Shown in pieces: positions 1 through 4,909 of a DNA stretch of 5,457 nucleotides. Both the position numbers and the translations under genes were made by a program. The notes beneath the pieces are model-generated. The model had not been told where the DNA came from. It saw nothing but the letters and a program-made list of their open reading frames with translations, and did not search any database. The stretch spans positions 1 to 5,457 of the forward strand of contig JAHFAC010000146.1 in assembly GCA_023250755.1 (NCBI GenBank). The letters run 5' to 3'. This stretch comes from Bacteriovoracaceae bacterium (GTDB lineage Bacteria > Bdellovibrionota > UBA1018). Positions within the stretch are counted from its first letter, which is position 1; the number at the start of each line of letters is the position of its first letter.

Positions 1-42
1 GGCAAAAAGCCCAGTTCTTATTTTTGCTAAAAATGGTTTCAT
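1..42 (-). CDS. 5' end of an unidentified gene (partial, runs off the left edge)
   Basis: Only the first 14 codons are inside the window. They begin with ATG (minus strand, 42 to 40) and read MKPFLAKIRTGLFA. A strong purine-rich Shine-Dalgarno, AAGGGGGG at 57 to 50, lies 7 nt upstream of the ATG, and this is the main support for a real start. The short basic N-terminus followed by Leu/Phe/Ala is what the beginning of an inner-membrane protein often looks like. DUF502 family proteins start in a similar way, but 14 residues cannot identify a family. The gene follows the EI24-like gene on the same strand after a 100-bp gap with no recognisable terminator. It may therefore be read through from the operon or have its own promoter in that gap. 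Confidence 0.6.
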   Translation of the reverse strand, partial: MKPFLAKIRTGLFA

Positions 43-142
43 ATGAGATCCCCCCTTGATTAATGAACGATTGAACCAGACGTCTAAAGATTTGTATAGC
101 GATTTTTTAGATTGACGCAGCAACACTGATGACCAAGCCCTT
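43..142. other. Intergenic gap with two small dyad symmetries
   Basis: This 100-bp gap lies between the EI24-like gene and the left-edge gene, both on the minus strand. It holds a perfect 8-bp palindrome AGACGTCT (78 to 85) and an overlapping inverted repeat, TCTAAA (83 to 88) and TTTAGA (106 to 111), separated by 17 nt. It also contains half of the small hairpin that spans the EI24-like stop codon. No T-tract terminator and no convincing -35/-10 pair could be picked out. The dyads could be operator half-sites or chance in AT-rich DNA. Confidence 0.3.
50..57 (-). promoter_or_regulatory. Shine-Dalgarno of the left-edge gene
   Basis: AAGGGGGG on the minus strand, 7 nt before the ATG at 42. It is the strongest evidence that translation begins there. 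Confidence 0.6.
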
Positions 143-155
143 TTACTTCAAGGGC
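137..155 (-). other. Small hairpin over the stop codon of the EI24-like gene
   Basis: GCCCTT (137 to 142) and AAGGGC (150 to 155) form a perfect 6-bp stem with a 7-nt loop that contains the TAA stop (145 to 143). No U-run follows on either strand, so it is not a canonical intrinsic terminator. It might protect the 3' end of the mRNA or simply be chance. Confidence 0.3.
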
Positions 156-907
156 CATAACTGAGAAGTGCCAGGAGCTCGTCCAACCAGCAAGGTTCCA
201 CTTACGACGGCAAGCGGCAAGGAAAAACTAGAAATCAAGGGAATCGAAAAAAGAAAAGAAAATACGAGACCAAAGCCCAAACAGGAAAAAAAATGCCTCC
301 AAAGAAAAAAAAGGCCAGCCCTCACTCCCAGGCCCCTACGCGTCTGCGGATAACTGATGTATTGAAAAGTCACCAAAAGAAAGGCCAGGCTAAAAGCAAA
401 GACATTTATAATAGGTACCCAAGACAATAACAGAGCTAAAAGGGTGGCTGCCATTGCTGCCCCTGTTTTTAACAAATCGATTCCGATCAGTTTAAATTTC
501 CCAAGAAATGAAGACGAAGTGACTTTAGAGAGCGGGGGCACCGCCCATTTTTCGGCGTTTTCAGCTAAAAAATCGTTAAAGGGCGACGCAGCAATGCTCG
601 CCACAAAGGAAAAGGTAAATGCGCTGACCAGGAATAGTAAAAATTTGCTGAACAAAAGAAGTCCCATGGCTAACCAACCTTCAGCATTTAAACCATACGC
701 TTGGAGATAATGTAAAATCGACACATGAAGTTCAGACTGTAAAGTCCCGACGAAATATCCGTAAAGTCCGAGAGTCACGCCAATCGGGAGCAAACTCCAA
801 AAAATCAGTGAGGGTGTTGTTAAAATTAGGCGTGCTGCCGTGCCCGGGAGGGTAAAACCAAACCAGAATGATCGAAGCCTTGGAAGAAACCAGCCGGGGA
901 GAGTCAT
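143..907 (-). CDS. EI24/CysZ-like multi-pass inner-membrane protein
   Basis: This 254-aa protein is dominated by hydrophobic segments at about residues 33-55, 77-106, 146-182, 205-224 and 226-241, so it is an integral inner-membrane protein. The family call rests on the EI24/CysZ hallmark after the second hydrophobic segment, SPFNDFLAENAE (108-119). It is supported by a charged cytoplasmic stretch YPQTRRGLGVRAG (186-198) and a closing segment ending PLAVVSGTLLVGR (231-243), close to the 'P..vvGaT.L' end of CysZ. Length matches the family (about 230-260 aa). CysZ of enterobacteria takes up sulfate for cysteine synthesis, but most members have no known substrate and no cys gene is adjacent here, so the symbol is withheld. 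The ATG is preceded by AAGGTGA with good spacing. The gene starts 15 nt after the tonB-like stop, so it is the last clear member of the operon. TAA stop at 145 to 143. Confidence 0.8.
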   Translation of the reverse strand: MTLPGWFLPRLRSFWFGFTLPGTAARLILTTPSLIFWSLLPIGVTLGLYGYFVGTLQSELHVSILHYLQAYGLNAEGWLAMGLLLFSKFLLFLVSAFTFSFVASIAASPFNDFLAENAEKWAVPPLSKVTSSSFLGKFKLIGIDLLKTGAAMAATLLALLLSWVPIINVFAFSLAFLLVTFQYISYPQTRRGLGVRAGLFFLWRHFFSCLGFGLVFSFLFSIPLISSFSLPLAVVSGTLLVGRAPGTSQLWPLK

Positions 908-911
908 GCAA

Positions 912-918
912 TCACCTT
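912..918 (-). promoter_or_regulatory. Shine-Dalgarno of the EI24-like gene
   Basis: AAGGTGA on the minus strand; its GG core lies 7 nt before the ATG at 907. It sits in the 15-nt gap after the tonB-like stop and fixes the start of the EI24-like gene. Confidence 0.6.
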
Positions 919-922
919 AAAA

Positions 923-1450
923 TCATTTTATCCGAAAATCGATGGGTAACTGAAACGTCAAATGACTCTGTTTTTGAAGTTCGGGTGGAAAAGAAAGAAA
1001 AGGCGCAGCGGTCTGGACCGCCTGAAGCGCAAGAGCATCGAGCTCTCGATGGCCACTGCTCTCTTGGATACTCACAGCATCCAAGTGTCCATCTTTGTTC
1101 ACAACTACCGTAAGAAGCGTTCTCCCACTCAAACCTCGCCGCCTCAACGCAAGCGAAAAGTGCACTTGCTCTTGGATGCGCTCACGAAGTTGAAGCAGGT
1201 AGTTTTCAGACTTAACGTCAGACGCTCTCCCAGGCTCAGCTCCCGCAGTTAAAACCGAAGAAACGGGAACTAAGCCGTTTTGCCTCCCAAACGGCATGGC
1301 TGCGACACTTTGTTTTTTTTCTCCCACCATTTGAATTGGCCAATAGGTCCTGCCCAAAGGTGCCCTTTTAAAAGTCGTGTGAAGAGCGCAAAAAAACACC
1401 GCATGAATCAACACGCTCCAGGCAAGGGCAAAATACAAACCTTTTTTCAT
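923..1450 (-). CDS. Short TonB-family energy transducer
   Basis: TonB proteins sit in the inner membrane with ExbB/ExbD and pass proton-motive energy to outer-membrane receptors. This 175-aa protein has one N-terminal membrane anchor (about residues 5-24). It contains SVLIH (12-16), matching the conserved Ser-x-x-x-His of the TonB transmembrane helix (SVCIH in E. coli) needed for ExbB/ExbD coupling. Residues 84-175 form a TonB C-terminal domain: YLLQLRERIQ, then G-R-T-L-L-T-V-V-V-N-K-D-G (109-121), SIQESSG (127-133), a helix, and a closing FQLPIDFRI strand. The linker between (about 25-83) is short and lacks the Pro-Lys/Pro-Glu repeats of E. coli TonB (239 aa), so its reach across the periplasm would be small. 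No exbB, exbD or receptor gene is in the window. The start codon overlaps the preceding stop as ATGA (1450 to 1447), which indicates translational coupling. TGA stop at 925 to 923. Confidence 0.85.
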   Translation of the reverse strand: MKKGLYFALAWSVLIHAVFFCALHTTFKRAPLGRTYWPIQMVGEKKQSVAAMPFGRQNGLVPVSSVLTAGAEPGRASDVKSENYLLQLRERIQEQVHFSLALRRRGLSGRTLLTVVVNKDGHLDAVSIQESSGHRELDALALQAVQTAAPFLSFPPELQKQSHLTFQLPIDFRIK

Positions 1451-2157
1451 GGCAATCGCTCAAGCTCGATCACCGAATTACACTGAAACGGGGGACTCTC
1501 TCTCAACTCTCGCTCTAGGGTGGTCGCACATTCGAACGCATAATGATGCCCCGGAAGTAAAATTGTACCAGGGTCAAGGCTCTTCAATCGCTGAAGCGTT
1601 TGAAACATTTGCTCCGTACTTCCTGTCGGCAAGTCGGTACGTCCACAATCCCGGATAAACACGGTGTCGCCGGTAAAAAGAAAAGAATGACCCTCAGCTC
1701 CGGCACGCATCAAGTAACAGCACTCCCCTGCACTATGACCTGGAGTATGTAATACTTTAACATTGAGTGACCCCACTGGAATTTGGTCTCCCTCAGCAAC
1801 GGCATGAACCACTGCATTTGCTTGAATCTCTTGTCCTAAACGATGTCGGTCTGCCTGATGCAGAAAAATTGAAATTTGAGGCCATCGCTGAATTAAACCA
1901 GGAACTCCTGCAATATGATCGTGATGGGTATGAGTTAAAAAGATCCCGCAAAGCTCGAAACCATTTTTTTTAAGCGCATCGAGCGGCAAAGAAAGATCTT
2001 CCTGAGGATCCACAATCGCTGATTTTCGAGTGCTCCAGTCCAAAATCAGGTAGACAAAATTCTTGTAATTCCCCAACTCAAATTGAGCAACCGACTCACC
2101 TGGGCAAATCCCAAAAGAAGAGCCTCCAGCGAGATGAGATGGTAAAAAAGTTTTCAT
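1447..2157 (-). CDS. Metallo-beta-lactamase-fold hydrolase, glyoxalase II / persulfide dioxygenase type
   Basis: This is a 236-aa cytoplasmic metallo-hydrolase; no signal peptide is visible. The metal-ligand set is intact: THTHHDH (75-81, giving His76, His78, Asp80, His81), TPGHS with His141, TGDTVF with Asp164, and LPGHHY with His204. The stretch CGRTDLPTGS (171-180) after the GDTVF strand is typical of the GloB/ETHE1 branch, which includes hydroxyacylglutathione hydrolases and persulfide dioxygenases. The C-terminus (ATTLEREL, then SPPF) resembles the 'sTlg.E...NP' end of short bacterial GloB-like proteins. Glyoxalase II cleaves S-lactoylglutathione; ETHE1 oxidises glutathione persulfide. 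The sequence alone does not separate these, so no symbol is given. The ATG lies 7 nt after the upstream stop without a clear Shine-Dalgarno, suggesting translation by coupling. The 3' end overlaps the tonB-like start by 4 bp. TGA stop at 1449 to 1447. Confidence 0.88.
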   Translation of the reverse strand: MKTFLPSHLAGGSSFGICPGESVAQFELGNYKNFVYLILDWSTRKSAIVDPQEDLSLPLDALKKNGFELCGIFLTHTHHDHIAGVPGLIQRWPQISIFLHQADRHRLGQEIQANAVVHAVAEGDQIPVGSLNVKVLHTPGHSAGECCYLMRAGAEGHSFLFTGDTVFIRDCGRTDLPTGSTEQMFQTLQRLKSLDPGTILLPGHHYAFECATTLERELRESPPFQCNSVIELERLP

Positions 2158-2164
2158 GTTGGAT

Positions 2165-2899
2165 TCAAATACCTAAAAATGCACGGCTCGCTACCAGAGT
2201 CATCAGGCTCCATCGAAATGGAACTAGCTTCACTCGGTTAGCTCGGACGGATTGAGCTACCTCGCGCCACGGGTGTTCGCTCTCAATCCAATCCGCCCAC
2301 TCTGAAGACGGGAGAAAAACTCCTTGAACAGGAACCAAGTACTTTTCAGAGAGATATTTTACGATTTCTAAGTGACTCCGTTGGCGTTCAAACCCAAGAG
2401 TGGACAGATCAGGCTCATGAAAACCACTAACGATCCCCCGTTGGACAATCACCAGAAAATCCTGGGTGCTTTGAGCCTCGATCCTAAAAAACAAGCCATA
2501 AGACGAGGGCAAAATCTTTCCCCACCAACTATGAAGCCCCTCGAGAAGAAAGTGCCTGGAAAAGGGAGCTTCCATCTCTGGCGCTGACGCCATAAACTTC
2601 GCGCGAAGAAATTCGACTTGCTCATAAAAATGAGGCGACGCCAATAATTCAGAACTCCAAGATTCGACATCTTTTCTTTGTAAAGTTACTAAAGGTCGAT
2701 GATTCCGTTCTGAGGTCACTTCTTTGAGAGATGCTCCTGTCCAGTCAGAGAGGTCCTCATTCTCGGCAAATGCAGCAACAACACAATCGTCATCCGCAAG
2801 AACATAGGCGGGGCTGAGCGCACTTCTCCCTGGACTCTGGTTTCGTCTGCGGGGATAAAAAATAGACTGAAATCCTTTCCAGTCGCAAATCAATTCCAT
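2165..2899 (-). CDS. Hypothetical protein of unrecognised family
   Basis: I do not recognise a family for this 244-aa protein. It has no signal peptide. The N-terminal part (about 1-75) carries short hydrophobic strands such as AYVLADDDCVVAAF (31-44). A helical region follows (75-120). The middle and C-terminal part is richer in conserved-looking features: SWWGKILPSSYGLFFRIE (124-141), a strand DFLVIVQRG (147-155), FHEPDLSTLGFERQR (160-174), then a helix and VPVQGVFLPSSEWADW (189-204). The C-terminus is basic then hydrophobic (NRVKLVPFRWSLMTLVASRAFLGI region, 221-244) and could touch a membrane, though it is too short and broken to call a transmembrane helix. It overlaps the upstream barrel-protein gene by 10 bp, has its own GGAGGGA ribosome site, and is followed after 7 nt by the metallo-hydrolase. 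This suggests it acts with the barrel protein. TGA stop at 2167 to 2165. Confidence 0.8.
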   Translation of the reverse strand: MELICDWKGFQSIFYPRRRNQSPGRSALSPAYVLADDDCVVAAFAENEDLSDWTGASLKEVTSERNHRPLVTLQRKDVESWSSELLASPHFYEQVEFLRAKFMASAPEMEAPFSRHFLLEGLHSWWGKILPSSYGLFFRIEAQSTQDFLVIVQRGIVSGFHEPDLSTLGFERQRSHLEIVKYLSEKYLVPVQGVFLPSSEWADWIESEHPWREVAQSVRANRVKLVPFRWSLMTLVASRAFLGI

Positions 2900-4869
2900 G
2901 GCGTCTGATCTCCCTCCATAGGGCGATAACCGGGCAACTCGTTAAACGCAGCACGAGCAATACTTGCATCAAGCGAGTCGGATGACAGCGCAGCCAAAAC
3001 ACTTTCTTCGCGCTCACGACTGATCCCTTCTACAGCAATGGGTAAAACCCCATACGGTGGAACGTCAAACTCAAACTGGGTAGAAGGCACCGCCTGAACC
3101 TGGGACGGAAGCACCTTGCCCGTAAAAACAAGTGCAAGATCAGAAATAGAAACCTCTTCTCGAAAAACAAGACTCGCCGAAATGGGGCGATTTGTACCAT
3201 TCACAACAAATAAGCCCACGCCTCCCCTTGCTTGCTCCAAAGGAATGACCTTCAATCTTCCATCGCTTACGGCACAGTAATTTTCTATTCCACTAAGCGA
3301 GAGAAGTGAGTTCAAAAAAACCTGCCATGAACGAAGAACCTCGCCTTGTCCAGAAACTCCTTCGGGTAAATCATAGAGAAGGATTCTCCCATCTCCAATG
3401 GTTTGAAGCCGATAGGACACACCCAAAGTAATTTCCATGGATTTTCCACGTGAAAGAACTTGCTCCAACTCAGTTCGGGCAGCCTCGGTGTAAAGCGGAC
3501 TTCTTGGGATCGCGAGTACGCGCCCCCCTCTCACCCAATGAGTCAGCTTTGAGACTGCCTCTTTAGTAAAAATAAAAGTCGGATCAACTATAAGCAGTGT
3601 TGACTCAGGGTCCCTGACTACACGATCAACGGACGAGATCACCCTTGCGCTGGGACCAAGGCGATTAAAAAGCTCACCCCAAAGCACACCCGGAGCAGAC
3701 CAAAGATGAGGTGCTAAATAGAGCGCTCGGCTTCTGAGCGACAGATGCCGATTCGAAATCATTCGTGCCAAGCCCTCGACTCGGGCACGGAAGGGTTGAG
3801 ACAAAGAAAACCACTCATCATGGTCAATGAGCACCCCTCCCCCAGAGCCTCCCATCAAGATCAACGACTTGAGGATAAGAAATTGCTTTTCTGCATCCGC
3901 GAGCGCACAAAATCCGCCAAACCCAGTCCAATGAACATAAGATGGAGAGGGATTTTCTCCGCCGTCACTCGACCGAGTCACCGACTCATCAAGCAAGCGA
4001 GAAAGACGGCTGAAATCCGCCCCAGCTCCTGAGATCAGTTGAAATAAATTGGAATATGCAAATGAAGGATCAGCCTCAGGTGTAAACAATTCGGCCTGAT
4101 TAACCTTCACCGGAAGCGCTTTTCGCTGAACAAATTGCATAGACCGCCCCTTAAAAACATCTTCTGATTGCTGAAAAAAATAACGACGGTTCACTTCTTC
4201 AAGTGCTCTCGTCTTCCAGCGATTGCTAGAAGAGGGATGAGGATCAGCAAACTCTTTTTGGGCAAAAAATAAATCAATATATTGCCGAAATGCGACTCCT
4301 GAAGCTCCTGAATAATCCCCCGCAGCGCCACCAAAGGCGCTCAAAGACGACTGGCGAGCTGAGCGATAATATTTCCAAAAACTACCGGTTAGCACCACCG
4401 TCACACCTGCTAGAATATCCGGCTGGTTGCGCCCCAGATCAGCTAAAAAATTATCGATTCGAGAAAGGAAGTTATGAAAGCGTTTGGTAAACTCAGGAGA
4501 CATCAACGAGGGGAGTGCAAATACATTGGGGGGTAAATGAACTAAGACTGGCCCGTTCTCACAATGCCGAGCAGCCGTCTCAGGTTTGGAAAGCACATCT
4601 TTAGGAATACCCGAATTTGGGAAATTAACCCCGACCTCTGGGCTCAAGATTAAAGAAACTGTCATTTTTCGATCTGCTAATGACTCCAAAAAGCGCGGGA
4701 GCGCATGCGAAATATCTGATTCAACCGCTTGCCATGGAACAAAACTAGCCACATGAGTCACGCCAAGTCTAAGTAACTCGTCTAGACGAGCAGCCATCAA
4801 CGTAGGACGAACTTCCCAATAGTTGACAAGGAGTTGGATCGGTTGTTGATTTACATCTCTCCCCCGCAT
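2890..4869 (-). CDS. Glycosidase-like protein (GH14/GH42-type barrel with two C-terminal domains), probably altered active site
   Basis: A protein of about 659 aa, no signal peptide, so presumably cytoplasmic. Numbering is from the ATG at 4869. Residues about 10-370 read as a (beta/alpha)8 barrel with beta-amylase/GH42-like landmarks: NYW (16-18), FVPWQAVE (43-50), LILSPEVGVN then NSGIPKDVL (73-93), VVLTGSFWKYYRS (158-170), GDYSGASG (184-191) and GVLIDHDEW (345-353). Residues about 382-528 look like a Rossmann/flavodoxin-like domain of the beta-galactosidase trimerisation type (LLIVDP, then HWVRGGRVLAIP). Residues about 540-615 look like a beta-sandwich (FVVNGTNRPISASL, ending VPPYGVLPIAV). 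That domain order is the GH42 order. Where GH14/GH42 enzymes carry an acid Glu after beta-4, this has Ser163, and the beta-7 region SYVHWTGFGGF (310-320) shows no Glu. Activity is therefore uncertain. Start: an in-frame GTG at 4905 would add 12 residues but lies inside the divergent gene's ribosome site region and has no Shine-Dalgarno; the ATG is preferred. TGA stop at 2892 to 2890. Confidence 0.75.
   Translation of the reverse strand: MRGRDVNQQPIQLLVNYWEVRPTLMAARLDELLRLGVTHVASFVPWQAVESDISHALPRFLESLADRKMTVSLILSPEVGVNFPNSGIPKDVLSKPETAARHCENGPVLVHLPPNVFALPSLMSPEFTKRFHNFLSRIDNFLADLGRNQPDILAGVTVVLTGSFWKYYRSARQSSLSAFGGAAGDYSGASGVAFRQYIDLFFAQKEFADPHPSSSNRWKTRALEEVNRRYFFQQSEDVFKGRSMQFVQRKALPVKVNQAELFTPEADPSFAYSNLFQLISGAGADFSRLSRLLDESVTRSSDGGENPSPSYVHWTGFGGFCALADAEKQFLILKSLILMGGSGGGVLIDHDEWFSLSQPFRARVEGLARMISNRHLSLRSRALYLAPHLWSAPGVLWGELFNRLGPSARVISSVDRVVRDPESTLLIVDPTFIFTKEAVSKLTHWVRGGRVLAIPRSPLYTEAARTELEQVLSRGKSMEITLGVSYRLQTIGDGRILLYDLPEGVSGQGEVLRSWQVFLNSLLSLSGIENYCAVSDGRLKVIPLEQARGGVGLFVVNGTNRPISASLVFREEVSISDLALVFTGKVLPSQVQAVPSTQFEFDVPPYGVLPIAVEGISREREESVLAALSSDSLDASIARAAFNELPGYRPMEGDQTPWN
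2911..2917 (-). promoter_or_regulatory. Shine-Dalgarno of the 244-aa hypothetical gene
   Basis: GGAGGGA on the minus strand, 11 nt before the ATG at 2899 and inside the 3' end of the barrel-protein gene. It supports the ATG that overlaps the upstream stop. Confidence 0.6.
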
Positions 4870-4878
4870 AGGTATGAG
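4850..4878 (+). promoter_or_regulatory. Candidate sigma70-type promoter of the acyl-CoA dehydrogenase gene
   Basis: TTTACA (4850-4855, 5 of 6 against TTGACA) is followed after exactly 17 nt by TATGAG (4873-4878, 4 of 6 against TATAAT). The start site would fall near 4885, giving a leader of about 25 nt with the Shine-Dalgarno at 4895. The element overlaps the first codons of the divergent minus-strand gene. Confidence 0.4.
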
Positions 4879-4905
4879 TATTACACGTACGAGCAAAGGA
4901 GTCAC
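4877..4905 (-). promoter_or_regulatory. Possible promoter of the minus-strand operon (weak)
   Basis: GTGACT (4905 to 4900) resembles TTGACA at 4 of 6 positions. It is 17 nt from AATACT (4882 to 4877, 4 of 6 against TATAAT), which is preceded by an extended -10 TG dinucleotide. Transcription would begin near 4870, at the ATG itself, giving a leaderless or nearly leaderless message. That would fit the absence of a Shine-Dalgarno but is unusual. A promoter deeper in the divergent gene is the alternative. Confidence 0.2.
4895..4901 (+). promoter_or_regulatory. Shine-Dalgarno of the acyl-CoA dehydrogenase gene
   Basis: AAAGGAG, 8 nt before the ATG at 4910. It is a near-ideal site that fixes this start. 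It also argues against the GTG at 4905 as start of the opposite-strand gene. Confidence 0.8.
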
Positions 4906-4909
4906 CTTT

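Noticed and set aside
137..155. Intrinsic terminator after the EI24-like gene
   Set aside because: The 6-bp stem is not followed by a T-run on either strand and includes the stop codon in its loop.
168..353. Plus-strand Lys/Arg-rich open frame and similar plus-strand frames throughout 143-4900
   Set aside because: They are antisense to well-supported minus-strand genes. Their basic composition is the complement of Phe/Leu-rich membrane codons, and none has a family signature.
2449..3017. Alternative minus-strand open frames overlapping the 244-aa gene
   Set aside because: They are out of frame with the gene that has the Shine-Dalgarno and operon junctions, have no recognisable domain, and need not reflect a frameshift because the main frame is intact.
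4823..4828. Perfect TTGACA on the plus strand, a possible -35 for the acyl-CoA dehydrogenase gene
   Set aside because: At 16-19 nt spacing there is only TTGATT-like sequence with poor -10 match. It lies in coding sequence, and TTTACA-17-TATGAG closer to the gene fits better.
4870..4905. 12-residue N-terminal extension of the barrel protein from GTG at 4905
   Set aside because: No Shine-Dalgarno precedes it, it leaves only 4 nt to the divergent ATG, and it would put the opposite gene's ribosome site inside coding sequence. The ATG at 4869 is favoured, though neither start has a good ribosome site.
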